Source: Rhizorhapis suberifaciens (GTDB lineage Bacteria; Pseudomonadota; Alphaproteobacteria; Sphingomonadales; Sphingomonadaceae). From it: a DNA stretch of 64,000 nt. Location of the stretch: NCBI RefSeq assembly GCF_014200045.1, contig NZ_JACHOV010000001.1:310001-374000 (forward strand), read 5' to 3'. Within the stretch, counting starts at the first letter, position 1, and the number at the start of each line of letters is the position of its first letter. Under the pieces are notes generated by a model, which saw only the letters and a list, made by a program, of their open reading frames with translations, was not told the origin of the DNA and searched no databases. The position numbers were made by a program, and so were the translations under genes. Shown here piece after piece: positions 20,762 through 29,870 of the stretch.

Positions 20762-21418
20762 CTAGGTGCATAAAGCTTTGGCGCTATCCGATAGGTTACT
20801 TGCGTTCTTCATGCTTTGATCTGTGCGCTCACGAACAACAAAAGCGCTGTTGTAGCGTATGGTTTTCGCACCAAAAAGCTTGTTCGAGATCAACGGTTGA
20901 TAATCGTAAATGACCTCAGCAAATATGACGGCAGAACCGTCCATTGCGGTTACTTCATTACCTGCCGGCCCCATACCGTCAGCAAGGGTCGAGCCGGTCT
21001 CTCCATCGCCGGATGCTCCATATGAGGATGCATAGTCACCGTCACCATAGCAACGTTGCCAGCGAATATACTGGCCTTCGTCCGCTCCAGTAAGTCCATT
21101 AGGCTCAAGGCTGGAAAGGATGATTCGGCCATTAGCGGTGAAGTCGATGCTTTCACCGATCATATCTGCTCCGGTTAACGCCTCATTGATATCAGTTTCA
21201 TCTATGGAAGACCGAACGCGCGAAGCGTTATCTGCCACTTGCATGGCTATCTGGCTGACCTGCATGTGTGCTTGTGCAAGATGAGCGGCCTCGAGCCCAT
21301 ATAGTCCAAGGCTGGTCAGTACGGGCAGGGAATATGCGAATTCAATGAGCGCCAGGCCGGACATGTCATGCCGGAGACGCGTCATCCAAATTGTACAGCT
21401 CTGAAAGAGTGGACGCAT
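20762..21418 (-). CDS. TadE/TadG-like pilus assembly protein
   Basis: 218 aa. It begins MRPLFQSCTIWMTRLRHD and carries the TadE-type N-terminal signature GLALIEFAYSLPVLTSLGLYG, with the hydrophobic helix that anchors pseudopilin-like Tad proteins. The rest is extracytoplasmic. The start at 21418 is preferred because GGAGG lies 10 bases upstream and the start overlaps the previous stop (TAATG); an ATG at 21427 is too close to that site. Last of three Tad genes on the minus strand; the prepilin peptidase and secretion ATPase of the Tad system are not in the window. Confidence 0.75.
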   Translation of the reverse strand: MRPLFQSCTIWMTRLRHDMSGLALIEFAYSLPVLTSLGLYGLEAAHLAQAHMQVSQIAMQVADNASRVRSSIDETDINEALTGADMIGESIDFTANGRIILSSLEPNGLTGADEGQYIRWQRCYGDGDYASSYGASGDGETGSTLADGMGPAGNEVTAMDGSAVIFAEVIYDYQPLISNKLFGAKTIRYNSAFVVRERTDQSMKNASNLSDSAKALCT

Positions 21419-22011
21419 TAGTCGCATACCTCCTCCGGCGTTGCCTGATTGCCCCAGGGTTGGTTGCGAATTGCGGTTTTTGCAGTAGAGGACTGTGTCT
21501 CGCTCCACCCTAGCAGGCCTGCCATGGGGAATAGGCGAGGCAGGCTGATTGTTACCTCATAAAAGACAACGTCATCTGCCCCACCTATGCCGGTTTCTCC
21601 AGTATCCGTATCGTAATTTCCGTTACCGTTGGCATCCTCGAAACAATCGCCTTCGTTATAAGAGCCGAGCGGAACTGTATCCCCAGTAATTTTTTCGGGC
21701 TTTCCAACATTGGAAAAATTGTAATAACTTTTTTTGATGACAGATGTCGTTCCATGGTCGGTATTTATGTCATCCATTTTATCTTCGATGTATGAATCCA
21801 GTTCGTCGCCGGTGACGGTGCCGACTGAAGCAGAACGTGCAGCCTGTTCCAGTACACCTTTGGTCACGGCGTTGAGATAGGTCTGATAGCCAAGATCGAA
21901 AAGGCCCATCAGCAGAACAGAAAGAGGCAACGCCACAAAGCCGAATTCGACCAAAGTGGCACCCCGACTATCCGAGTGGAATAAATTCAAGCGGAAACGT
22001 GGACTTTTCAT
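21418..22011 (-). CDS. TadE family pilus assembly protein
   Basis: 197 aa. The N-terminal segment SRGATLVEFGFVALPLSVLL is a typical TadE motif: a Glu-containing, prepilin-like hydrophobic helix (about residues 16-38). The remainder is extracytoplasmic and Asp/Gly-rich (CFEDANGNGNYDTDTGE), which could bind calcium. Middle gene of the trio, overlapping the upstream TadG-like gene by ATGA. Tad systems assemble thin adhesive Flp pili; this protein is a minor pilin component. Confidence 0.85.
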   Translation of the reverse strand: MKSPRFRLNLFHSDSRGATLVEFGFVALPLSVLLMGLFDLGYQTYLNAVTKGVLEQAARSASVGTVTGDELDSYIEDKMDDINTDHGTTSVIKKSYYNFSNVGKPEKITGDTVPLGSYNEGDCFEDANGNGNYDTDTGETGIGGADDVVFYEVTISLPRLFPMAGLLGWSETQSSTAKTAIRNQPWGNQATPEEVCD

Positions 22012-23978
22012 TGCGACAGCCTCAAGCCACCAATGTTTTGAGCGATCGTTTTGAAGTTAGAGCTCAGGGATGCCGCGGTATCTGATTCAAATTTATGGCC
22101 GGTGCTGCTCGCGCAACTGACCACCTCGTCGTCGGGAGCGTCGCCAAAAATAACGACCCAAATTGTGATGCCTTTGCCCTTTACCGCATTGCAGATCATC
22201 TCGAATCGGCGCCTGTTAATGGATGTCAGCGTGGTTGCATTGGCGCTGGTGCTTGTTATGCGGCCGTCAATTTTGTTGATGCCCCAGGCATCGTAATTTT
22301 TTTCTTGAATATTCATCTGACCATCGGTCATGAAGATGAGGTGACGCTGAATGGCGAACCCATTTGGTGCCTCACCGTTAAGGTTGGCGAAAATGCCATC
22401 GGGCGACATAAGTCGCGCCCCCCAGAGCAGACCAATGCCGTGGTTGGTGTATCCAGTCGGGGAAAGAGAATCTATGTAGCTGTTGAATGTGGAAAGGCTT
22501 GAATATGCCGTTTCCGACGGCGAGGAATCGCGTGTTGCGTATTGCGCAAGATGCCGTGCTGCAATTGGACATGCGCCGTAATTGCTGGACCAGTTTGTCG
22601 ATGACGACGATGGGCTGCTGGGGGATGTTGCGGGCGTTGAAAGACGGTACCACGACACATCCGGCCAGTATGGGCGCCATCTCTCCTCATCTGTATCGGG
22701 AATGAGATCAATATCCAAGTCGAGCGCTGCGTCGGGTATCGTCAGGGACGAGGTCGAGGTGATGGTGGAATCAGTATCCGCCTCTTCAATGCATCCGGCC
22801 CATGTCGATTGCGTTCCGTCGATGTAAGCCGGATTAGTTATGGCATTGCCGGTAATATATTGAGTAACATCATATGCCATCGATGTATATCGCCACTGAT
22901 AGAAAGTAGTGTTGGAACCAGCTGTAGTTGTTGTTGTATAGGTGGTAGTGGTAGTAACTTCTTTCCGCACGCATTTTTTATCGGTACTACCGCTGGGTGC
23001 AGAAGTTGATCCGTTAAACATGGCATAAGTATAGCTTGTTGATGTGGTGGTCGATGGCGCAGTTCCGCTAGTCGAAGGATTCGATCCATTGGATGGGTAC
23101 CTGTTATTTCCATATTTGGTGCAATTATTTGCCGACAAATTTGTCGTTCCTGACGCATTGTTGGCATCGCTGGCAGATGTATAGCAAGTGCTCTTGTTAT
23201 ATATTTTGTAACACGTTGAAGTTGTGGGGGTGGCTGGGTAATAATAAACAGGCAGTCTGGATTGATAGGTCCATGTGTCGCCGGTGGAACCGCCAATCAT
23301 AAATTCAGTTGGGATGAGGTCGCCGACATTGACGTTGCTCGAATAAGGAACAAAGCCATAGCGAATGCGCCCGGTGTTCTCATTACCTGCGCCAAGCACA
23401 TCATAAAAATCTCTGACGGCCTGCTGAAGGGCGGCCATGCGTGTTGTGGTTCCTTCCTCACCGTCATCAATGGAACCACTCATGGATCCCGTCACGTCGA
23501 GAACCAACATGACATCGGTATTGCCCACATCGAATTTGGCGTCGCAGGATACGTTTAATGGCAGTTCGTTATAACCAAATATCTTCATGACGGCTGTTGG
23601 GATGGCCGTATTGGCCGATACCGTGACGGTGGTGGTTTCGCCGGCCTTGCTGTCGATGTCCGGTTCAAACACTTCCGTTCCGAATGAGCCTTGCGGGAAA
23701 TTGAAGTCGAAAAATTTTTGGGCTTCCGCCTTATCGCTGTCTGACATGCTGGAGCCTTCCATGGCTCTCCGACCAGCAAGCGCGGCTGCGTCGCAAGCCT
23801 GTTGCAGGCGGGCTTTAGCCATGTAAGCGCGGCTCATATCCACGCCAGCGCCGATCATCGCTGTTAGAGGCAGCATCGCCGCCGCCACAATGGCTAACGT
23901 ATTGCCCCCCTGATGGCGCGACAGGCGCGTCAGAAAGCCTTGTGAAATCCCCGAGCGATTTGCCATAGACTGCCTCAA
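22008..23978 (-). CDS. TadG-like pilus protein with von Willebrand factor A domain
   Basis: 656 aa. The N-terminal TadG-type segment is GGNTLAIVAAAMLPLTAMIG (about residues 24-43), then QQACDAAALAGR. A vWA domain starts near residue 153 with the metal-ion adhesion motif DVTGSMSGS (near 160-168). Between about residues 245 and 365 there is a Ser/Thr/Asn-rich low-complexity insert. The vWA fold resumes with HLIFMTDGQMN and WVVIFGDAP. Probably exposed on the surface with the Tad pilus. First gene of the minus-strand trio; divergent from the gene at 24127. Confidence 0.85.
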   Translation of the reverse strand: MRQSMANRSGISQGFLTRLSRHQGGNTLAIVAAAMLPLTAMIGAGVDMSRAYMAKARLQQACDAAALAGRRAMEGSSMSDSDKAEAQKFFDFNFPQGSFGTEVFEPDIDSKAGETTTVTVSANTAIPTAVMKIFGYNELPLNVSCDAKFDVGNTDVMLVLDVTGSMSGSIDDGEEGTTTRMAALQQAVRDFYDVLGAGNENTGRIRYGFVPYSSNVNVGDLIPTEFMIGGSTGDTWTYQSRLPVYYYPATPTTSTCYKIYNKSTCYTSASDANNASGTTNLSANNCTKYGNNRYPSNGSNPSTSGTAPSTTTSTSYTYAMFNGSTSAPSGSTDKKCVRKEVTTTTTYTTTTTAGSNTTFYQWRYTSMAYDVTQYITGNAITNPAYIDGTQSTWAGCIEEADTDSTITSTSSLTIPDAALDLDIDLIPDTDEERWRPYWPDVSWYRLSTPATSPSSPSSSSTNWSSNYGACPIAARHLAQYATRDSSPSETAYSSLSTFNSYIDSLSPTGYTNHGIGLLWGARLMSPDGIFANLNGEAPNGFAIQRHLIFMTDGQMNIQEKNYDAWGINKIDGRITSTSANATTLTSINRRRFEMICNAVKGKGITIWVVIFGDAPDDEVVSCASSTGHKFESDTAASLSSNFKTIAQNIGGLRLSQ

Positions 23979-24126
23979 TCCGTGTCGCGATGCACATACC
24001 GTCCCCCACCCCGGGGCATAGTCCTGCTTCCGTTATGTACGACTGGTGGTTAAGGCGTCTCTACATCATCGTGGTTAGGATCAGGTTAACCATGGAGTTT
24101 CGTGAAATCTGAATTTTTGTAAGCAG

Positions 24127-24789
24127 GTGACTGATATCACTATGGAAATTACTCACCTCCAGCGCCTCACTACGGCCTATGCTCCGAAAATCGTTCAGAA
24201 TGGCATACACCTCATCTGGGCTTTCGACATCCGGATGGCCGACATTGTTCGGACCACCAGCGAACCCATGATCGGGCAGATGCGGTTGACGTGGTGGCAT
24301 GAGGCGCTGAGGGAAGGGAAAGGGGCCGGGGAGCCCTTGGTCGAGGCCCTTCGGCGCGATGTCGGGTCGGATGCGGGGGTGGAGGGGCTGCTGGCCGCGA
24401 TTGAGGGCTGGGAAGTGCTGCTGGAACCCATGCCTCTCAGTGATAGCCAGCTCATCGCCTTTGCAGAGCATCGGGGCGGTGGAATTTTTCGCCAGATCGG
24501 ACGGCTGACGGGCGACTTTCCTGGTTGGCTGGCGCAGGCAGGGATGGGATGGGCGCTTTGGGACCTGTCAGGGCACATCAGCCATCAGGATACAGCCCGG
24601 CGCGCAATCGTGCTGGCTCGCGAATTCCTGACCGATGTTCCTGCAAGGGGGTGGCCAAAGTCGCTTGCATCGTTGCGTATTCTAACGGGTCTGGCGCGGC
24701 GGGATGCGTTGCATGATCGGATCGCGCCGGCGGGTCTTCAACTGCGGCAATATGCGCGCATTCTATGGTTGGGCATGCGAGGTGGCTAA
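24127..24789 (+). CDS. squalene/phytoene synthase family protein
   Basis: 220 aa, GTG start. WAFDIRMADIVRTTSEPMIG and QMRLTWWHEALREG match the N-terminal part of the trans-isoprenyl diphosphate synthase (squalene/phytoene synthase) fold, related to eukaryotic NDUFAF6. The protein is shorter than true phytoene synthases (about 300 aa) and I do not see two intact DxxxD motifs, so catalytic activity is doubtful. No carotenoid gene is adjacent. It is divergent from the Tad genes. Confidence 0.65.
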   Translation: MTDITMEITHLQRLTTAYAPKIVQNGIHLIWAFDIRMADIVRTTSEPMIGQMRLTWWHEALREGKGAGEPLVEALRRDVGSDAGVEGLLAAIEGWEVLLEPMPLSDSQLIAFAEHRGGGIFRQIGRLTGDFPGWLAQAGMGWALWDLSGHISHQDTARRAIVLAREFLTDVPARGWPKSLASLRILTGLARRDALHDRIAPAGLQLRQYARILWLGMRGG

Positions 24790-24845
24790 GGGTTTGAAAC
24801 GCAAGGCCAACGGTTTAGAAGCGGGAGTTCATCTTGGGGGCATGA

Positions 24846-25316
24846 ATGACGAAAATGCGGATATGGGCGGGTGCTGCTGCTGCGCTGCTGTTTACAGGGG
24901 CTGGTCTCTTCTGGTGGCAAAGCCGCGCTCAGGGGGATGAGATCAATATCGAGGCGACGCCTCCGCCGGTCGTTGGGGCGGACGATCAATTGCCCGTGGG
25001 AAATTCCAACCTAAAGGGCGCAGCACCACCCATGCCTCCCAGCGCCTTGCCGCAGACACGAGAGCAAAAGCGTTTTTCGCGTTATGACCGGAACCGCGAC
25101 GGCATCGTGACGCGCACCGAAATGCTTTCCACGCGCACAAAGGCCTTTCAGAAGCTCGATACCGACGGAAACAACCTGCTGTCGTTCGAGGAGTGGGCGA
25201 TCAAGACGTCCGATCGCTTCGCCGAGGCTGATCTGGAAGGAGACGGACGGCTTACGCCTGCGGAGTTCGCGACGACTGCTCCGAAGAAGTCCACCAAGGC
25301 GAAGTGCGATTGCTGA
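24846..25316 (+). CDS. secreted or membrane-anchored EF-hand protein
   Basis: 156 aa. The N-terminal hydrophobic segment (WAGAAAALLFTGAGLFWW, about residues 7-24) is a signal or anchor. A Pro-rich linker follows, then three EF-hand-like calcium loops: DRNRDGIVTRTE, DTDGNNLLSFEE and DLEGDGRLTPAE, about 25-35 residues apart. The ending KCDC is unusual. Predicted to bind calcium in the periplasm; role unknown. Confidence 0.8.
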   Translation: MTKMRIWAGAAAALLFTGAGLFWWQSRAQGDEINIEATPPPVVGADDQLPVGNSNLKGAAPPMPPSALPQTREQKRFSRYDRNRDGIVTRTEMLSTRTKAFQKLDTDGNNLLSFEEWAIKTSDRFAEADLEGDGRLTPAEFATTAPKKSTKAKCDC

Positions 25317-25321
25317 GCTTA

Positions 25322-25432
25322 TTAAAAAACCACCCCATGCAAGCATGGGGTGGCCAAGGTTCAGGGAGGAGACGCCTCCAAAGGGGGAGACGCCCATGCG
25401 GCTACTCGAAAGGGGGGCGAGCAAACCGCATG
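25322..25432 (-). ncRNA. candidate small RNA with CUCCUCCC motif (sRNA-1)
   Basis: About 110 nt predicted from structure alone. The 5' stem pairs CATGCGG/CCGCATG and CTCG/CGAG (25395-25408 with 25418-25432) around a C-rich loop. A second hairpin has a CUCC arm and a CCC loop. The single-stranded stretch CUCCUCCC (complement of 25364-25371) resembles the anti-Shine-Dalgarno motif of CcsR-type (cuckoo) RNAs in Rhodobacter. It ends in a perfect 11-bp terminator hairpin and a T tract. No ORF on this strand explains it. The exact 5' end is a guess from the promoter. Confidence 0.55.
25324..25353 (-). terminator. intrinsic terminator ending sRNA-1
   Basis: CCACCCCATGC and GCATGGGGTGG form perfect 11-bp arms (25330-25340 and 25343-25353) with a 2-nt centre, so the loop takes up the innermost bases. 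On the minus strand a run of six T follows (25324-25329). There is no T run on the plus side, so it acts for minus-strand transcription rather than for the EF-hand gene. Confidence 0.85.
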
Positions 25433-25437
25433 CCTAT

Positions 25438-25466
25438 AAACTAAGATAGGGGGCCAGGAGTTTCAA
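25438..25466 (-). promoter_or_regulatory. possible sigma-70 promoter of sRNA-1
   Basis: On the minus strand TTGAAA (25461-25466) and TAGTTT (25438-25443) are separated by 17 bases. The -35 is close to consensus and the -10 is weak. The predicted start would fall near 25431, just upstream of the first stem of the RNA. Weak support on its own. Confidence 0.35.
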
Positions 25467-25532
25467 GCACCCAAAGGAATATTTGAAAAAAAATCGTACT
25501 GTCCAGTATGGACTATATTAATGTGATGTTCA

Positions 25533-26336
25533 TCAAGCGCCGGTGGCCGCGCTTTCCATCGCCTGAGCCGACGGTACATTTGGCACTTTTCCTTGCTCGA
25601 TCTGGTGGCCGAAAAGGTCCCGCATGAGCTGCAGCGAGAACAGGTGAGCGTGAATCAGCGGCAGCATGCCGTTCTGGCTGATCTTGCGGAGCTGGTCCCC
25701 ACGCATTTCATGCAGTTTTTCCTCATTCACCATTTGAAATCCGCGATAGACGAAAGGCTGTTCGTTGCCCGGCATCTGGATCGCGACTTCGCCATCCATC
25801 AGCAGATCATAGGATTTGAGTTCTTCGACGAACTGTCCCGTGCGCTGGGCGGCTTGCTCGAATTGCTCGCAGAAGCCCAGAATATTCGTGGTGACTTCGG
25901 TGGGTTGCGCTTCGTCGAACAGCTTGTCGCCTTCGTCAAAAGCGCCGATGATTTCCGAGGTGGGGTCGAAACAGAGCGAAAGTTCATCGGAATCGGGCCG
26001 CAGCTTTGCCAGCATGAACGGATAACGGCGGACATAGGCCGGCACATAGGCGGGACCGCGCAGCTTTCCTTCTTCGTCGAGGAACGTGTTGACGCCTTCG
26101 TTGAGGCCCATCAGCGCCAGCGGCACCGGGTTGGGACCGGATGAAAAGATGATCGGCAAAAAGCGCTGCGCCTGCACGAACTCGTCGATGGTGAGAGGCA
26201 CGGCATGCTGTTTCGCCAGATGCGGGGCCGAATCGACTTGCCGGATGCGCCAATCGCCATGCTGCCCGCTGTTGAGCGGCACCAGATCATTGTAAAAAAT
26301 CGGCAGGTTTTGTGCATTTGGCGCACTGGCCATCAT
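25533..26336 (-). CDS. SapC family protein
   Basis: 267 aa from the first of two adjacent ATG codons (26336, 26333) downstream of AGGAGA; the second is also possible. NDLVPLNSGQHGDW, VRRYPFMLAKL and YRGFQMVNEEKLHEM match the proteobacterial SapC family, named after an S-layer-associated gene in Campylobacter. The role is unclear; in sphingomonads it often occurs beside TonB receptors and tryptophan halogenases, but not here. The upstream open frame to 26390 lacks a start signal. Confidence 0.85.
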   Translation of the reverse strand: MMASAPNAQNLPIFYNDLVPLNSGQHGDWRIRQVDSAPHLAKQHAVPLTIDEFVQAQRFLPIIFSSGPNPVPLALMGLNEGVNTFLDEEGKLRGPAYVPAYVRRYPFMLAKLRPDSDELSLCFDPTSEIIGAFDEGDKLFDEAQPTEVTTNILGFCEQFEQAAQRTGQFVEELKSYDLLMDGEVAIQMPGNEQPFVYRGFQMVNEEKLHEMRGDQLRKISQNGMLPLIHAHLFSLQLMRDLFGHQIEQGKVPNVPSAQAMESAATGA

Positions 26337-26404
26337 TACTCTCCTAGTGAAGCGGCCGACGGGTGCAGGAAAGCCGCGTAAAGAAGCCAATGGCAGTAAT
26401 TATC

Positions 26405-27841
26405 CTAGGTGTCGGACGCAAGGGGTATGAGTTTTCCGGGGTTCATGATGCCCTGGGGATCCAGGGCAGCCTTGATCGCGCGGAGCGCGTGCAGTTGCGC
26501 TGGGGAGGCGAGACGGCCCAACTCGGCGCGCTTCATCTGGCCAATGCCATGCTCGGCGGAAATAGATCCTCCCGCCACGACAACCAGATCATGGACAAAG
26601 GCGCTGATAACAGGACCGCTCTCGGCGATCCACAATGGTCCATCGACCCCCTGGGGCGCGCGAACGTGGAAATGGACATTGCCGTCGCCCAAATGGCCGA
26701 AGCTGCTGGTGCTCGTTCCCGGAAAGGCGCGCTCGGCGGCTTTACCGGCCTGGATCATGAAATCGGGCATGGACGCCACGGGGACGCTCACGTCGAATTG
26801 CAAGGCGGGACCTAGTGATCGCTCCGCCTGGGAAAGCGACTCCCTCAGCCGCCAGAATTCCTCGGCCTGTGTTTCATTGGTTGCGATGGCGGCATCGTTG
26901 ATCAGACCCTGTTCAAATGCCGCCCCCAGCGCGGTTTCCAGCCTGTCTCGAGCGCTTGGGCCTTCAAGCGAATCAAGATCAACCTCGATCAATATATGCC
27001 AGGGCGAGCGGGTCGCGGTGGGGCAGCGTGCGCCCGGAAGAAGATTGAGTACCGCCGTCAGCGTTTCGTCGCCCAGCACCTCAAACCCTTCGACCACCTT
27101 GCCAATCGTGCTTTCCGCAAGCCGGAGTAACGCCAGGGCGTCATGAGGCGTCTGAACGCAGGTCCACCCCACCGCCCGGTCGGCAATGGCAGGCACCAGG
27201 CGCAGACTGGCGGCAGTTACAATGCCGATGGTTCCCTCGGCTCCGATTAGCAACTGTTTGATATCATAGCCACGGTTGTCCTTTTTAAGGGCCTCCAAAC
27301 CATAGTGAATGCTGCCATCGGGCAATACGGCCTCAATTCCCTCTACCAGAGCACGCATCGTGCCGTGGCGAAGCACCTGGGTGCCGCCGGCATTGGTTGA
27401 GATAAGTCCCCCGATCGTGGCGGAGCCCTTGGCTCCCAAGCTCAAAGGGAAGCGGCGGCCGATTGCTTCCGCCACCTCGTGCAGGTTCGAAAGAATGACG
27501 CCGGCTTCGCAAACCGCCAGATTGTCGCTGGCTGAAATGGCGCGGATATGATTCATTCGGCGCAGGGATAATATGAGAGCGCTGCCATCGGCGGGCGGCG
27601 TGGCTCCGCCCACCATCGAGGTATTGCCGCCCTGAGGAACCAGCGGCACAGCTCTTTCGGCGGCCAGCGCCACAGCGGCCGCCACTTCGGCTGTTGTGGC
27701 AGGGGCCAGGATAGCGCGGGCCGTCCCGTGATAGCGGCCACGCCAGTCATGCACCCAGGGTTCAATGTCGTCGGGATTTTCAATAAAACCCTTTTCACCC
27801 AGAATTGCACGAAAGGCGGCCAAGCTGTCGTCACTGATCAT
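26405..27841 (-). CDS. FAD-binding oxidase, GlcD/D-2-hydroxyacid dehydrogenase type
   Basis: 478 aa from the ATG at 27841 (a longer frame to 27907 has no better start). The PCMH-type FAD domain has VPQGGNTSMVGGATPPADGS (near residues 70-90) and LGAKGSATIGGLISTNAGG. The C-terminal FAD-oxidase domain has FGHLGDGNVHFHVR and SAEHGIGQMKR, the substrate and metal motifs of D-lactate and D-2-hydroxyglutarate dehydrogenases. Substrate cannot be fixed from sequence. Stands alone on the minus strand after SapC, 68 bp away. Confidence 0.88.
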   Translation of the reverse strand: MISDDSLAAFRAILGEKGFIENPDDIEPWVHDWRGRYHGTARAILAPATTAEVAAAVALAAERAVPLVPQGGNTSMVGGATPPADGSALILSLRRMNHIRAISASDNLAVCEAGVILSNLHEVAEAIGRRFPLSLGAKGSATIGGLISTNAGGTQVLRHGTMRALVEGIEAVLPDGSIHYGLEALKKDNRGYDIKQLLIGAEGTIGIVTAASLRLVPAIADRAVGWTCVQTPHDALALLRLAESTIGKVVEGFEVLGDETLTAVLNLLPGARCPTATRSPWHILIEVDLDSLEGPSARDRLETALGAAFEQGLINDAAIATNETQAEEFWRLRESLSQAERSLGPALQFDVSVPVASMPDFMIQAGKAAERAFPGTSTSSFGHLGDGNVHFHVRAPQGVDGPLWIAESGPVISAFVHDLVVVAGGSISAEHGIGQMKRAELGRLASPAQLHALRAIKAALDPQGIMNPGKLIPLASDT

Positions 27842-27947
27842 GACGGTTATATGCGTGAGGATGGGTGACAATTCCAGTTGATCGGACGGGATTAATCCGC
27901 TGTTCAATCACGCGGCCATAGGGCTGGAGCTTTAAAAGGGGATTCGC

Positions 27948-28388
27948 TTGCCTTCCGTTGCTTTCCTGCTGTTTCTGCTCGCGCCTGCCGGGATGGGCGA
28001 GGCTTATGCGCTGGCCGGCCGGGAATATGCGCAACTCACCATCCAGCGGCGCATCATTATTCGGGTACCGGTACTGGTCACGCGCCGTCCGGGACCTGCT
28101 CCGCAGCAGGAAATAGAGTGGAAGGAAAAGAAGGCCGGACGTTGCCTGCCGATGAAAAATATTGTCGGCGCGGCCATCAAGGAGAAGGATAGCGTCGACC
28201 TGATCCTCAGCGACCAGCGGCGCGTACGGGCGAAGCTGGACAGTTGCCGATCGGCGGATTTCTACCAGGGCTTTTACATGGAACCGACCGGGGATGAGCT
28301 GCTGTGTGCGGATCGGGACGTGATTCACGCGCGTAGCGGCGCAATTTGCGAAATAGAGGCATTCAGGCGGCTTGTGGTGGAGAAATAG
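27948..28388 (+). CDS. small secreted hypothetical protein
   Basis: 146 aa with TTG start preceded by AAAAGGGGA. N-terminal signal peptide (VAFLLFLLAPAGMGEAYALAG) with a likely cut near residue 22. The mature part has four Cys residues (Cys66, and three later in DSCRSAD, LLCADRD and AICEIEA), possibly two disulfides in the periplasm. No recognised domain. Divergent from the FAD oxidase gene and upstream of the DEAD-box gene. Confidence 0.6.
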   Translation: MPSVAFLLFLLAPAGMGEAYALAGREYAQLTIQRRIIIRVPVLVTRRPGPAPQQEIEWKEKKAGRCLPMKNIVGAAIKEKDSVDLILSDQRRVRAKLDSCRSADFYQGFYMEPTGDELLCADRDVIHARSGAICEIEAFRRLVVEK

Positions 28389-28529
28389 CAATTGCTGTTC
28401 TCTTCGATACCGCGATGCAATCCGTCTGCGCCCTGTCTTTCGGGAAATTCTTGACATTTTAGCCAATGTTGCGCATGGCCCGCGCTAAGGGGCGCGCATG
28501 GCGTGCGCTCGCCATTTTCCGGAAAAAAC

Positions 28530-29870
28530 ATGAATTTTGCCGATCTCGGCCTTTCAGAAGAATTGCTCAGGGCGGTGAACGAAGCCGGCTACGACAGTCC
28601 GACTCCCATCCAGGCGCAGGCCATTCCTCCGGTTCTGATGATGAAGGACCTGATCGGCATTGCCCAGACCGGTACAGGGAAGACCGCCAGCTTCGTTTTG
28701 CCGATGATCGACATTTTGGCGCATGGCCGCAGCCGCGCGCGGATGCCCCGCTCATTGATTTTGGAGCCTACGCGCGAACTTGCGGCGCAGGTGGCGGAGA
28801 ATTTCGAGAAATACGGCAAGTACCACAAGCTTTCCATGGCGTTGCTGATCGGCGGCGTTTCGATGGGCGATCAGGTAAGGGCGCTGGAAAAGGGCGTTGA
28901 CGTGCTGATCGCCACGCCCGGGCGGCTCATGGATCTGTTTGGACGCGGCAACATATTGCTCACCGGCTGCAATCTGCTGGTGATTGACGAAGCCGACCGA
29001 ATGCTGGACATGGGCTTCATTCCAGACATTGAGGAAATCTGCACCAAGCTGCCTGCCGCGCGCCAAACACTCCTGTTTTCGGCCACCATGCCGCCGCCGA
29101 TCAAAAAGCTGGCGGACAAGTTCCTTACAAACCCCAAGCACATCGAAGTCGCGCGGCCAGCCAGTGCCAACGCGTCTATAAAACAATGGCTTGTGCCCGT
29201 GGAGAGCCGAAACAAACGCGAGGCCCTGCGGGGGCTGCTGAAAAGCGAAAACGTCAACACGGCGATCATCTTCTGCAACCGCAAGACGGCCGTGCGTGAA
29301 CTAGCCAAAAGCCTTCAGCGGCATGGTTATTCAGCCGGTGAAATTCACGGCGACATGGAACAGTCCGCACGCATTGCAGAATTGGATCGCTTCAAGAACG
29401 GCGACATCAATATCCTTGTCGCCTCTGACGTTGCTGCCCGAGGGCTGGATGTGAAAGGGGTGAGCCACGTCTTTAATTTCGATGCGCCGTGGCATCCCGA
29501 TGATTATGTCCATCGCATCGGACGTACTGGACGCGCAGGAGCGACTGGCACGTCCTATACCTTTGCCACCAAGGATGATGCCGACGCGATTTCGAGTATC
29601 GAAAAGCTCACCGGCCATAAAATCGAGCGCGTTGCAAGCCCCGCAATTGCTGATGCTGGCGACAAGCCGGCCCGATCAAATCAGCGCCGCGCGAACCAAG
29701 ACCCAGTCAGGCAGGGCGAGCCGAAAAGTCCAGTTGCCGCCGAAAGGCCGACAGCCCCTCCTGCAAGATCGAGGCGCCGTCGTGAGCATGAGGACGACGG
29801 TCCCGATGACGGCTGGAATGGCCCAATCCCGGATTTCCTTTCCTACAGTTTCGGAATCGCCACGGCATAG
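28530..29870 (+). CDS. DEAD-box RNA helicase (RhlE-like)
   Basis: 446 aa from the ATG at 28530. Motifs in order: Q motif (YDSPTPIQAQAI), Walker A AQTGTGKT, PTRELAAQ, TPGRLMD, VIDEADRMLDMGF, SATMPPPI, and helicase C domain VASDVAARGLDV and HRIGRTGRAG. The C-terminus (about 385-446) is basic and disordered, ending near residue 446 with PDFLSYSFG. It unwinds RNA in ribosome assembly or decay. Stop abuts the convergent DUF2171 gene with no intergenic bases. Confidence 0.95.
   Translation: MNFADLGLSEELLRAVNEAGYDSPTPIQAQAIPPVLMMKDLIGIAQTGTGKTASFVLPMIDILAHGRSRARMPRSLILEPTRELAAQVAENFEKYGKYHKLSMALLIGGVSMGDQVRALEKGVDVLIATPGRLMDLFGRGNILLTGCNLLVIDEADRMLDMGFIPDIEEICTKLPAARQTLLFSATMPPPIKKLADKFLTNPKHIEVARPASANASIKQWLVPVESRNKREALRGLLKSENVNTAIIFCNRKTAVRELAKSLQRHGYSAGEIHGDMEQSARIAELDRFKNGDINILVASDVAARGLDVKGVSHVFNFDAPWHPDDYVHRIGRTGRAGATGTSYTFATKDDADAISSIEKLTGHKIERVASPAIADAGDKPARSNQRRANQDPVRQGEPKSPVAAERPTAPPARSRRRREHEDDGPDDGWNGPIPDFLSYSFGIATA

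Noticed and set aside
24127-24789. complete phytoene synthase for carotenoid synthesis
   Set aside because: Too short, lacks clear double DxxxD motifs, no carotenoid partner genes nearby; kept only as a family member.
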